Below are positions 11,088 through 22,112 of a stretch of DNA of 64,000 nucleotides, in pieces. The translations under genes were made by a program, and so were the position numbers. The stretch covers positions 58,828 through 122,827 of the forward strand of contig KV424012.1 in assembly GCA_001632435.1 (NCBI GenBank), read 5' to 3'. The notes below the pieces were generated by a model. That model was given only the letters and a program-made list of their open reading frames with translations. It did not search any database and was not told the DNA's origin. The stretch's first letter is position 1. Every line of letters starts with the position of its first letter. The DNA comes from Calocera cornea HHB12733. Lineage: Eukaryota; Basidiomycota; Dacrymycetes; Dacrymycetales; Dacrymycetaceae.

Positions 11088-13029
11088 TCATTGGTCCTTC
11101 TTGAGCTCCTTGGCGATCAGCCGCTCGTCGTGCAGTTCGTTCAGGTTCAGCGTCTCCACCTCGCCCCTGACGTCCGTCGGGACCGTCATTGGCGAGAAGC
11201 CCAGGTCGGAGGCGACCATCACGGGTGATGTGCCTTGGGACTCGGCTTCTGACGGCGGGGAGGATGGGCCGGGGGAGGAGGAGCCGTTGGATGCTGCGGC
11301 TGAGGCTTCCGCGAGCTCTTTGCGCAGGGCTTCTAGCTCGCGCTCGAACCTGCACGCTTGTCAGTTCACATTCATGATTACAGGCGAAACATACGCACTT
11401 GCGTCCGAAGACTTCGATATAGTACCCGCCGCCGTTCCAGGTCGCAACGGAGAAGATGAACATCAAGAAACCCGCGCTCCATCTCCGGCTGTTGTACAAC
11501 AGGAACAAAGCAGGCAGCTCGGTCAAGAGCGAGTACACTATTAATCCGCATAAGCATGTCGTACATCATGATCATCCGCTCATTGCTCACGAAGCTGCCC
11601 GACCATGAAGGAGAACTCCTTGTACGCAGCCGGGACATTCCTCAGTGCGCGGCCGACAACGCCGCGCTTGTCGTTGAGCATGTACGAGAAGGAGGTCGTG
11701 CGCTTCCCGGCGGAGATCTTGGCGCCCCGGTCGACGATGATGAACTTCCAATAGAGACATTGCCAGACGGTGTCTAGGATTCGGGGTGAGCGCGGTGCAT
11801 ATTTGGGGCTAATCAACACGTACAGATGAAGCCACTGAGAAGGAGAGCACGCCATGGCTGGAGCTCTTCGAGCCCGTCGAGAGCAGGGAATCGCTCGCCG
11901 GCATTGGGGTAGTAATGCCTGCAAGGCGATCAGCAATCATCCGAAAACCCTCCAGGAGGCACATACCGCATGACAGTGAACACGAACGGCGGATATATAT
12001 GGATAAACAACGACATGATTTTCTCCGCGTCGTGGAAGACGAGGCTGTTCCTCCACGTGATGACGGCACTAGCGATCGGTCCTGTCAATGCCTGTTGAGT
12101 CGCGGCTCGGAGGCGGACACCCACAAGCCATTACCGTGTGAAAGCAGGTAGCAGCTTTGGAAGAGGAACTTGGACTGCGGCATGAGCCAGATGAAGATCA
12201 GGTTCAGCATGTTCACGTAGTAGCACAGGTCTGGCGCGGGGTTAGCGTTAAGGTAAGGGCAGGAGATGAGAGGGGGAGCGGCGCACCGAAGAGGAAGTAG
12301 TGCCATGCGCGTTTCTTGAACGTGTAGACACGATACGGCAACGAATAGGCCATCTGCACGGTGTACGCGACGTGTATCCACCTGTATATAAGTCAGCACC
12401 ACTCCAAGCTCGCAACACTTCCGGTACGCACTGAGGAAACATGCCAAACATCAGGGCGGATAACAGGACAGTCTGAACGCCGATGAAGAACGATATCTGG
12501 CTTTCTCGTCAGATGCTGAGGTAAGCAATAGACCATCCGGTACGCACCTTGCTCTTCAGCCGCACGATCTTAGACGAGTGCCAAGTCTCATACAAGCCCG
12601 ATATTCGGCTGGCGATCTGGGCAGCCATCAGCCTCCCCCCCGCAACGCCAGCAGTAATGTAAGCGCACCTTGATCCTAAACTGCTGCAGCTCCTTCTCGA
12701 ACGGCGTGCGCGTCACGCCGCGCACTGAGAGCGTCTCGGCAGCCTTAGACCGCAACCTATCGCTCGTCTTCTTGAACCTCCTCTCGAGCAAGTCAAAGTG
12801 CGAGTCAAAGTACGTCTCGATCGTATCTACCAGCTAGCAGTCAGACCGGTTGCAAGCAGAAAGGGGTAGACAGAGAGGGAGGGAGGGGGCATGACATACC
12901 GAGCAGCGTGAAGCCCGCGCTCCAGTCGCCGTCCTCCGAGTTGAACGGCGCTGTGAGCGAGTTGATCGCCGTCCCGCTCAGCGTCTTCATGAGTCCTGGT
13001 CGTCGGTATGGGGGTACGAGCTCCGCCAT
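11088..13029 (-). CDS. GPC1: Glycerophosphocholine acyltransferase GPC1 (DUF2838)
   Basis: Integral membrane enzyme that re-acylates glycerophosphocholine with acyl-CoA, part of phosphatidylcholine remodelling. The product begins MAELVPPYRRPGLMKTLSG. A coiled segment (LLERRFKKTSDRLRSK) is followed by about eight hydrophobic segments. The most diagnostic of these is HYFLFDLCYYVNMLNLIFIW, the core of the Gpc1 family, then FIHIYPPFVFTVMR and WNGGGYYIEVFGRKFERELE. The C-terminus is a Ser/Pro-rich tail ending LIAKELKKDQ before TGA (11088-11090). About ten introns; several boundaries were read directly. ATG 13029 is the first Met in the reading frame. A splice acceptor lies just upstream (around 13048), so a further 5' exon near 13135-13208 is possible. 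Confidence 0.88.
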
Positions 13030-14091
13030 CTCGGTGGCACACTGCAATGCGAGTGATCAATCACCAAAGGGCAGAGGGGGAGGGAGTCAAAATGTGGGTG
13101 AGGGGCGCTGGGGCCCTGCGCGGCACGACTCACCCGACGCGCTGAACGGGGCGGACGACGTAACCGGGAGCACCGCCACCTGGCTCCTTTGCGGAGGGGA
13201 GCATGCACGTGTTTGCGGGGCCGCGATTAAATTGCCACGGATGATTCGTCCAAGGTGGTAGGGAATGCACATACCACCATCGTGCACCAGGCTGGAAGAT
13301 GTGGGAGCTGCACTGATATCCGGAAGACTGATGCGGCCACAACCCTTTGATAGCTGGAGAATCGGCGAGTGACTCCCATTTGGCATTACTAGAAGCTGGG
13401 CCGCTGGACGTGTAAGGCTTTCCACGCCCCCTGGCGCTCTAGTGCGAATGTGAAGTATTGCGAGTCTGCCCGCCGCAACTCGCTCTCTCAATCCCTAGCT
13501 CGGATGATAGCCTGGGCCCTGAGCTGAGAGATAAAGACGCCCTCATGCACCAGTAAGTAGTCGGAAGTGTGCTCTCCCTGCACGCTCCACTGTAGCGGGC
13601 TACCGCTATGATAGGCGTGTCTCGCCGCTATGGGAGAAACTCCGGATTACCTCCGGCCGTCTATCAAATCGCGGCGGTGCCGGCCGCGGTGGGTTGGTGG
13701 CCGCGCCGAGGCCGCCGCCCCTGATTGCGTCAGACGTCAGCGCGATGTGCTGAACCCTCAGGCCTCAGAGGCGCGGGCGCGACATAGCCGCACTAGCAAA
13801 GCGACTGACGCACGCACGCAGTAGGGCGCTGCCACCCGGCCAGTAGCCTGCCTGCCTGCCTGCTACACCTCTACACACACCCGCACCAGCGCACGTCGAA
13901 CACCTTCGCAGCCCACCTCGAGTTGCTCGTGCGCGACTTACGGCTCTGTGCACTGTACTGCGACTACGGTACTTGGGGGTGAACGCTTCTGGCTCGAAGA
14001 CTGGTCGACTCCGACCCCCGCCGCCTCCACCTCCTCCTCCGCCCTGCCGCCCCCTCCCCCAAGCCTACCTGGGCCCCTCCCGCGCGCCCCC
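13030..14091. other. Intergenic, divergent promoters of GPC1 and hydrolase
   Basis: About 1 kb between divergent start codons. May contain one upstream GPC1 exon. No recognisable domain on either strand. Confidence 0.45.
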
Positions 14092-15167
14092 ATGGCCCAC
14101 TGGCCACAACACAACCTCCTGCGTCTCCCGCACAAGCTCAGCTCCGTCCTCTCCGCGCACGTCTACGCCGGCTCCGCCCCGCTCTCCCCCTCCACCCCGC
14201 TCATAGTCTTCCTCAACCCCCTCTCCGCCGACGCCCAGTGCTGGCTCGATGTCATCCACTCCTTCCGCGCGGTCTGCCCGGGCGCGTGGATGATCCGCTA
14301 CGACCGGTATGGGCAGGGCTCTTCCGGGCCCGACCCGGCCGACCCGGAGGGCCTGGGCTCGCCGAGCCAGGCTGTGGAGGACCTGGTCGGGCTCGTGAGG
14401 GATATAGTGGGGAACGAGACTGAGGTGGATGAGGAGAATGAGGTGGAGCATGAGGTTGAGGATATCCCGCTCGTGCTCGTGGGGAATGGGTTCGGCTGTG
14501 CGCTCGCAAGGCTGTATGCAGGCAAGTATAAGGGTGTGCGAGGGGTGTTGTTCCTCGACAGCTACATGACCGATACGGACTCGATCTCGCTCCTCCCCGC
14601 GCCGCAAGAAGGGGAGCCGGAGGAGCTCACTAGGGCCAGGGAGGAGATGCGGAGTAAGTTGGACCCCAAGGTGGTCGTGGGCGGGATGAGGAGGGACAGT
14701 ATACAACAGCTACTGTCGAGCTGCGAGGCGCCTGTGCTCCCGGGGGAGCCATGGGTTACGGTGGGGATGCACGACCCGGTGCTGTTTGCGCAGGAGGAGT
14801 GTCAAGTGCGCCTTTCCCCCTCTTCCTCTCTCCGCCCTTCCCACCCAGGCTAACCCCCACCCCACAGCAAAACCTCAACATCTCCCCCCACATTACCGAG
14901 CAGTACATCCAACCGCACTGGGAAGCGTACCATCACGGCTTGCTCAAGCTCACAGCGCCGCACAAGGCCAAGGGCCCGGTGGTCGCACAAGGGGCGGCGC
15001 ATCATATTCAGGTTGAGCAGCCGGAGTGGGTGGTGGGAGAGCTGAGGGAGATGGTGCGGCGGATCATGGGAGAGCTGAGGGAGATGGTGCGGCGGATCAT
15101 GGGGGAGCTGCCTGGAGGAGAGGTGGGGGAGGTGGGGGAGGTGGGGGAGGTGGGGGGGGAGGAGTGA
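14092..15167 (+). CDS. Alpha/beta-hydrolase-fold protein, nucleophile Ser missing
   Basis: Two exons: 14092 to the GAG TGT CAA codons near 14804, and, after an intron with donor GTGCGC and acceptor CCCACAG, the remainder to TGA 15165-15167. The fold is visible as PLIVFLNPLSADAQCWLDVI (strand 3 and oxyanion region), WMIRYDRYGQGSSGP (strand 4) and PLVLVGNGFGCALARLYA (nucleophile elbow). VLFLDSYMTD follows, and a late His region (GAAHHIQ) ends the fold. At the elbow, where active relatives have G-H-S-x-G, this protein reads G-N-G-F-G (GGG AAT GGG TTC GGC near 14490), so no catalytic serine is present. The C-terminus carries an exact duplication of 11 codons (15036-15068 and 15069-15101) and a Gly/Glu/Val simple repeat. 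I start at ATG 14092; upstream in-frame codons lack an ATG. Substrate unknown; a pseudo-enzyme is likely. Confidence 0.7.
15036..15101 (+). repeat. Two perfect 33-base tandem units in coding sequence
   Basis: Unit encodes GELREMVRRIM twice in tandem, then a third partial GEL. It lies at the C-terminus of the hydrolase-fold protein and is followed by a GAGGTGGGG simple repeat (15119-15160). Confidence 0.9.
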
Positions 15168-16014
15168 GCGTCGGAAGGCCATAGGACGCGTGGGTCCTAT
15201 TCTGCCGTTCTGTCGACGAGCGAAGGGAGAGCGGGAGGAACGGGAGGACGAGGAGCCCAGTGCTGTATCGATGAAAACGAATATTTGGTTGACCGAACGA
15301 CGAAGAACGCCGAGAAGAGGACGAAACCTGCATCTGCATCTTTTGGAGTTGAACTTCTTTCCTTCTTGCTTTTCCACGCGTTTTGCGATCTTACCCATCT
15401 TGAATGTTTGAGTCCTTATTCCTTAATTGTAACCTGCTAGAGTGTGCAGTATGTATCACGTAGTAAAGTGCGCGGTGAATTTATCTTGGCAGCATCATTG
15501 TCTGCATCATTGTCAGAATGGTCTAATAGCAGCAGCAGCAAGCACTACAGCCCCAAACGAGCGTGCGGATGCGGGAGCACTCGATGAGGTAACCGAATGA
15601 CGCAGCCGCCCACTGTGGCGCGCGGTCATTCCACGTTTTCCCTCTCCCTCCTTCCCCTGCAGGCAGCCCAGACCGAACGTGAGTGCGGCTAGTCCCGGCT
15701 GCCGAACACGCCCCGCCCGCCTCTCTCGCATCTCATCACTCACCCATTAATTCCCAAGTATCCCCCTCACTCTCTCCTGTGCATTTGCTGCATACACTCC
15801 TCTGGTTGACGCATACACGTCGCTTGCCCCGCCTCTAATTTTCGAGGAGCCCTATCCTATCGGCTTATCGTCGTATGTCCAGCTTGGCGGATAGGGCACG
15901 GCGGACGCTTACTGATTCTTCGGGTGGTTGGGGATCCTGTTCACAGACAAAACCGCACCGCGCATCTCCCACCTTACATCCTACGTCGAGCCATCAGCAA
16001 GGGCAGTAAAATAA
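15168..16014. other. Intergenic, promoter of CBM48 gene
   Basis: About 850 bases, pyrimidine-rich near 15,700-15,850. No gene supported. Confidence 0.45.
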
Positions 16015-18368
16015 ATGGCATACCAAGCGACCTTCACATGGTGCGTGCCCGCTTCCCCGCAGAAGTGTTAATTGCGGGAAGGAAGTGGATGTTGGATTAG
16101 CAGCGCTGACCGCATTGATCGCAGGCCGCATACGGACGCCAGCCACGTCGTCGTCACCGGGACGTTCGATAACGTGCGTTCTTTCCTTATCTGCCTTTCT
16201 CGCCAGCCGTGCTAACACCTTCCTATGTTACTGTTCTGTTTATTGTCATTGTTGGTGTTATTGCTGCTGCGCCTAGTGGACCTCCTCGCAAACGCTCCAA
16301 AAGACCGAGTCGGGGTTCAGTGCGCTCATCTCCCTCCCCTACGGCCAGAAGGTCGAGTACAAGTACGTCGTCGACGGCGCGTGGGTGACGCGCAGCGACG
16401 AGCCGAGCGAGACGGACAACTCGGGCAACGTGAACAACGTCCTGCTTACCCCGCCCGAGCCCGTCGCGGAGACGCACGATCTGGCGGAGTCCGAGCCGAG
16501 CTCCGTCACCAGCTCGACGATCACCGCCGTCCCCGAGCCAGCGACGGTGCTCGAAACGCTACAAGCGGGCGCGACGCAGGTGCACGAAGAGTACGTCAAG
16601 CCCGTGCTCGCGGCCGCCATCCCTGTCGCCCAGGACATACACGAGAAATACATCGCCCCCGCAGCGGCGCAGGTCGGGCAGGCCGCCGCCGACGCACATG
16701 AAGCATACGTCATCCCCGTGCTCGACGCGGCCGCGGCGAAGGCGGACGAGCTGCACGCTACACACGTGCAGCCGCTGCTGGACGCGGCGAGCGCGAAGGT
16801 CGCCGATGTGCACGCCAACGTCGTCCTCCCCGCGCTGGACAAGGTTGAGGAGGTCAACGCTACGACCGTGCAGCCCGCACTGGCCCAGGCTAAGGAAGTG
16901 CAAGAGCAGCATATCCAGCCCGTCCTCGACAAGGCCGTCGAGGTCACGCAGACTACCGTCCTCCCTGCTGCGCAGACCGCGGCGGATAACGCTGTGCCAG
17001 TGGCGAAGCAGGTACATGCGGACTATATCCAACCCACCCTCGATACGGTCAACCCGATCCTGGACGACGCGGCCGGTGTCGCTTCCGTTGTCATCCCCGC
17101 CGGGCTGGCGAGCGCCAAGGAGGCCGTGGTGGCAGCGCACGAGACGTACGTTGCCCCCGCCATCGCGCCGCAAGTGGAGGCGGCGAAGGCCCAGGTGGAT
17201 GCAGCCACACAAGCGGTGAAGGACGCTGTGCAGCCCACGCTGGACTCTGCGCATGCTGCCGTCCAGCCGGCCATCGACGCGGCTCAGGCCAACCTCCTGA
17301 AGAAAGCTGCGGAGCTGCACCAGCAGCGTGTGCAGCCGATCATCGACGCCCACCAGGAAAGCATCACCAACTTCAAGGACAGTGTGCTCGCTACCGAGGG
17401 CACGGGCAGCTCGACCACCGCGTACATCGCTAGCGGCATCGGCGCTGCGGTCGCGACCGTTACTGGCATCGATCCGGTGAACGCGCCTAAGGTGAGTGGG
17501 TTGACGGTGTTCCTAGGGAGGTGCTGATTGTGCATAGATCCCCGTTACGGATGAGGAGGCGGCCAAGTTGGAGAAGGAGGCAGCGGCTGCGGAGCCTGTC
17601 AAGGGTGCGTCGATACTATGCGACTCCATCGAATGTTGACTGACGATGCCTCCAGAGGCGGAAATCGCGCCCCAGGTGCTCGCTGCGACAGCCGACGGCA
17701 CCGTACCGCTCGTCCCTGCCGACCCATTAGAGCACGGTGCCACCACGACTGTCCCCGTCACAGTCGGCACGAACGGCGACACTAGCAAGGATCTGCTCTC
17801 GTTCCCCGCCAACACCGAGCCCGTCACCGAGCCCGTTTCCTTCGAGCCCGTGCCGGAGGACGACGGCATGGCCGAGTTCTCGTCCAACCTGCCCTCCAGC
17901 GAGCCCCTCCCCGCCGCGGCGGACGTGACGGGCACGGTGGACGATGACTTTGCGACTGAGCTCGAGGCGAGCCAGGCGTTTGAGGCGCAGCGCGAGGAGG
18001 AGGACGTCTTCCTCGTCAAGCCTACCTCTGCCACCGTCGTGGAGAAGCCTGCCGCACCGCCCACCTCCTCCGCCGCTGAGCCCATCTACCCCGCCGGCGG
18101 CGCGGCGAAGGAGGTGGACGTATCTGTGCCGGCCAGCGCGCCCGAGGTGGTCAAGGGTGACGCGAAGAAGCCCGCGCCGCTACCAACGAGCGTGTCTGAG
18201 GAGCCCGCCTCGACCGCATCCCCCACCGGCACGCCCATATCCCGACGGTCGTTCCCGACGACGGAGTCGGGCCCTGGCTCGCCTGGCAGCCCCGGAGGGG
18301 AGGAGAAGAGGAAGAAGCGGACGAGTATCTTCGGTAAGATCAAAGCCAGCTTCTCGAAGCACAAGTGA
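16015..18368 (+). CDS. Crp1/Mdg1-like protein: AMPK-type CBM48 plus helical repeats
   Basis: About 690 residues from five exons: 16015-16040, 16125-16173, 16277-17491, 17538-17604 and 17656-18368. The N-terminal ~90 residues form an AMPK1-type glycogen/starch-binding module, as in yeast Crp1 and Mdg1: MAYQATFTW, SHVVVTGTFDNWTSS, then VEYKYVVDGAWVTRSDEP and SGNVNNVL. After a short linker there are about ten imperfect repeats of 18-22 residues with the pattern H-x3-[VI]-x-P-x-[LI]-D-x-A, for example HATHVQPLLDAASAKVAD. They are Ala-rich and likely form amphipathic helices, perhaps a membrane or lipid-droplet surface. A disordered acidic, Pro/Ser-rich segment follows, and the protein ends with a basic tail RTSIFGKIKASFSKHK. 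Carbohydrate binding is inferred from the module; the repeat function is unknown. Confidence 0.8.
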
Positions 18369-19382
18369 AATGAGTGTTTTTGGTCTTGCCTTGCACACTC
18401 TACGCTCTGCCTCTTCGTCTCGCTCTCGCTCCCGCTCCCGGCCTCCCGAAACACAACGCCCTGCGCCCTTTCACGTCACTTCACGCCTCACGCCTGTCTA
18501 TGCGTCTTCACCCTTTCTCTATCAATCTTCACCAATCTTCCCCGCGCCCCACTACGCTACGCTCGCATTCTGCGATTCACGATACCCGGGAACTTCTTCA
18601 AGACGACAACCTCCTCGTTGTCTCTGGAATCGTGCTGCTCTTGGCTCTAATGTTCTATTTTTCCCGATAGCCCCCGGACGGTTCCCGCAAGTTTCTGGTA
18701 ATTTCTCTCTCTTTTTCTCCCTATGTTCTTTTTGGTATCTGCACTGTCTGTTACAAGGCATAAATTTGCCTATTTCCTCTCCTGCAATAAACGCTATTTC
18801 ATTCAGCATGTATCGCAACACATCGCAACACATCGCAACGCATCGCACCGCCGCGCTATGTCAGCGTTCGCCGGTCAGTCGGTGCCATTACTCACCAACG
18901 GCAGGATGATGGTTCCCGAGTTGCCCGATAGTCGGGGCATTTCCCTGCCTTCCATGATGATATCCACGCGGCCCTTCGACACGGGATCTTCGAATTGAGC
19001 GCCGCTGATGTGCTGCCCGGGCTGGGCCCAGCGCTCGTGTTCGACGCGCAAATTTCAGAAAATAATTACAAGTGTCATAGAGCCTCCGTATGCTACAACG
19101 CTAATATCTACTGTACAGGACTACCGTCGTGGACCTTGATTCGGCGCCCCCTCGAGGTTGGCATCTGATGCTGTCTCAAGCGAGCGGCGCGGCTTCCGCC
19201 GACGTCCGCGAACGCCCCTTTAATCAGCAAGATTTGACATCCCACCGATGCCGCGGGCCTCCGGACGCGCGACCCGATGTAGCCAGTCGTCATCGCGGGA
19301 AGTTTGAGCTCTGGCTCCCTTCTGCAGACGTGAGAACGAATGCATGTGGCAGGTTTGAATGCGTGACTGGTTATGGACGACG
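18369..19382. other. Gene-poor stretch
   Basis: 3' flank of the CBM48 gene and following spacer. It contains a short CATCGCAACA-type tandem repeat at about 18,807-18,848. No convincing gene. Confidence 0.4.
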
Positions 19383-19982
19383 TCAATCCGCTGCCTTGAG
19401 TCCCAGCATTCCCGTGGTGAAGAAATTATCTCCATCGCTCCTACCATCCACATGACATAGCTCAGTCTCGAAACAATGACACGAGGACCGCTGCCGACTC
19501 GAGAAGAGCGTGTTCGTCGTCAAATGTCTGAAGAATTCTCGCAATGTAGTAATATCATTCGAGGTGGAGACCTTCTCCACTAAGCCCACTTGGAACCGCT
19601 GATCAATGACGCAATTGGGTAATCGGCTCCCTTGGCCTCGTGATGCCTGCAGGCTCACAACAAACTGGCAGATGAACAGGAGGACCAAGACTCGGGCTCG
19701 GAAGTGAACATGTTCGCTGGGAATGCTGCGGGCTCGATAATGTGAAATGACCGGCGAAGTCGGGCTCCGGTGAAGCGTGTGCGCCAAAGATAGGCGATCC
19801 TCGGATCTCTGGAATCTGACCTTGATCATCTTGGCGAGAATGCTTACAGTAGTACCGACCACGGGTGTTGGGCTCCCAAGTTCTTCCTTACAATGTGCTC
19901 CACGCATTTCTTCTCCGGTCTCGTTCGACTTCACCGGATCTGATCTCATTCCCACCTGAGCACCACATGTGCCACCCGTCAT
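19383..19982 (-). CDS. Hypothetical open frame, 199 codons
   Basis: Uninterrupted frame with one hydrophobic segment (RVLVLLFICQFVVSLQA). No recognisable domain, and codon use is less GC3-rich than in the surrounding known genes. It could be an exon of a membrane protein, a decayed gene or chance. Listed only because it is the longest frame in this spacer. Confidence 0.15.
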   Translation of the reverse strand: MTGGTCGAQVGMRSDPVKSNETGEEMRGAHCKEELGSPTPVVGTTVSILAKMIKVRFQRSEDRLSLAHTLHRSPTSPVISHYRARSIPSEHVHFRARVLVLLFICQFVVSLQASRGQGSRLPNCVIDQRFQVGLVEKVSTSNDITTLREFFRHLTTNTLFSSRQRSSCHCFETELCHVDGRSDGDNFFTTGMLGLKAAD

Positions 19983-21101
19983 ATTCAGGAAAGAGCAGGC
20001 AGATTCCTGGTGGTTTCAAATCCAACGGTATCTGATGGAACAGGGCAAAATCAGGCGGTCATCCAGGAAAGCTCCAAATTGACAGGCGTTCCGTCCGATA
20101 CCGAACTAAGCATTTGTCACTTTCAGCGTACTCTTGGAAACGCTGCGGAATCCGCCGCGGCAAAGTTAAGAAACAGTTGCAGCAGCGGTCCTCAGCCAAT
20201 ACGGGTTGGTCCTAATACATCTTTCCCGAATTCGGGTGCGTCATCTGCCGCGCATGGCGCCGTTCCGACCGCGTCCGCGTCGACCAGGGCAGCTGTCCAA
20301 AAAAAAATTGCAGTGCAACCAGAACAGGTTAACAATAGCACAGAGTGACATGTAACCCAAGACGACAATTCTATTGACAGTTAGATAAGCTGACGTCTGA
20401 TGCCTATCCTGTTACAGGTAGTGCATCCGTTCAGGCTCTCTATCCGCCCTGCCCTTTCGTGGCGTCCAACTGCAGCTGTGGGGGTTCTTGAGTCCCGGCG
20501 GCACTGGGGTCTCACATCTGAAGCAGTGGTCGTGTGAAGCAGTAATGGTAATGGGAGCCCTGCCGGGCGAGAGTGGATGAGAGGAAGACCATTCTGGATG
20601 CTGAATATCCAGACGGTACCATCCAACCATTTCTCCTGCATGCGGCCTCCCCTAGACTGCCGAACGCCACAGTTCAGAGTACTGCTTCGGTGCACAAGGG
20701 GAGGCATATTGTACCGGTGACAGCTGTCAGGGTATCAGATTAACTAGCGCAACAGCAGGCTAACTCGTGATAATCTAGGTATGTGCTACAGCCGTACAAC
20801 ATCTGGGGCAGCCACTATCAATGCGTGCCCCTCATGCCATCGATTCTAAAATACAATTGTCTCTGATCGCGTGGGGTCTGGAAAGCCCCTGGCTTGCAGA
20901 TAATCCAGACCAATCATCGGATATCCAGACGTATGTGGAATGCAGGAGAGCCACAGTGATTAGGCAGACTCGCCATGACGGCTCATGGGCGTCGTCAGGG
21001 AGTCCTCGGCATGCCGGTCTCGGCGTCCCGCCTGTCGGCAGCGACAACAGCAGAATCTCGTCGTCAATCGCGATCGAAGGAGGGATCCTTCATGAAGCCA
21101 A
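19983..21101. other. Gene-poor stretch
   Basis: Short frames on both strands without domains, homopolymer A tract near 20,299. Nothing supported. Confidence 0.4.
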
Positions 21102-22112
21102 TCACTGTGGCATAATGGTCCTCCTCTTTCTGTCCTCTTCACCCTTCTTCAGAATCTCTCCAACCTCTCGGCTCTTGGCTTTCTGACTCGCTTTCCACGT
21201 TCCCATTATTCGGTCCAACTTGCCCCAATCCACTTCTACATCGGTACTCTGCGGCGTCGGTTCGGGTGTATGAGATGGCAAAGGGTGCGGTGGTGCATCG
21301 TCTGCTGGCGATGGTGGAACAAGACCGTCTTCGCGCAGGAAGACTGTTCTAGGGTGGGCGACCGGCCCCGGTGGCCGCGTGGGCACAGACGATATGGACG
21401 GTCCTTGGGCTGCCCACGGTGGCTGTCTTTGGGGAAGTGGGGTTGTGGACTGGGATATGTCTGAAGGGGAATTCGGTTTGTGAGGAGAGAAATGGTCAGA
21501 TTCTGGTGGAAGCGGGAATGCCGACAGCGCTCCTGCTGAGATGGATGACACGCCGCTCATGATCGTCCCGGGTGACGGGAGGAACATCGACTCGAAGCCA
21601 TCGCCGGATGTCGACAGGACGAGCTGGGGTAGCTGTGGTGGACCCTTCGACCTCTCCATTACAGGTTGCGGTTGGAAAGAGTCAGGGATGGAGGACGATC
21701 GCACGTGTCGACTGGGTGCGACTCCTTCGGAGGGGATCGTGGGCATGACCGACACCGGTCGGGCACCCTTCACATTCGTCATGACCTTTGGCCGTGGTCG
21801 GGGCCCCTTTAGCACTACTCGCGGCGGTGAAGTCGAGCTCGAACCCAAGATCTCTGGGGGTAAAGGCGATCCCGGAGAGTGCGGCGTGAGCGGTTCATTT
21901 GATACGCCTGTGCTGGAAGCGGAGGACGAGGAGGAGCGAGACGTGGATGAGAAGACTGAGCTGAGTGATATGAGGCTTGGTGATGGATGATGAGCGAGCA
22001 ACTGCGATCGTGTGTGTGTGTTACTAATCGGTCGGGTCGTGACGGGCGAGAGCAACGCTGCAGGGCGATTTGGAGTCGGTGTGAGCGCATCTGGCTTGCC
22101 AGCGTTGGCCAT
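21102..22112 (-). CDS. Intronless low-complexity Ser/Pro-rich protein
   Basis: About 336 residues without introns. It opens MANAGKPDALTPTPNR, continues with long Ser/Pro/Thr-rich disordered sequence, and ends with a charged helix (WGKLDRIMGTWKASQKAKSR, then EVGEILKKGEEDRKRR). The frame stays open upstream to 22211, but Met 22112 fits better because upstream residues look like leader sequence. The charged C-terminal helix is the part most likely to be conserved. I do not recognise a family. The long open frame with strong codon bias and a clear stop makes a real gene probable. Confidence 0.55.
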   Translation of the reverse strand: MANAGKPDALTPTPNRPAALLSPVTTRPISNTHTRSQLLAHHPSPSLISLSSVFSSTSRSSSSSASSTGVSNEPLTPHSPGSPLPPEILGSSSTSPPRVVLKGPRPRPKVMTNVKGARPVSVMPTIPSEGVAPSRHVRSSSIPDSFQPQPVMERSKGPPQLPQLVLSTSGDGFESMFLPSPGTIMSGVSSISAGALSAFPLPPESDHFSPHKPNSPSDISQSTTPLPQRQPPWAAQGPSISSVPTRPPGPVAHPRTVFLREDGLVPPSPADDAPPHPLPSHTPEPTPQSTDVEVDWGKLDRIMGTWKASQKAKSREVGEILKKGEEDRKRRTIMPQ

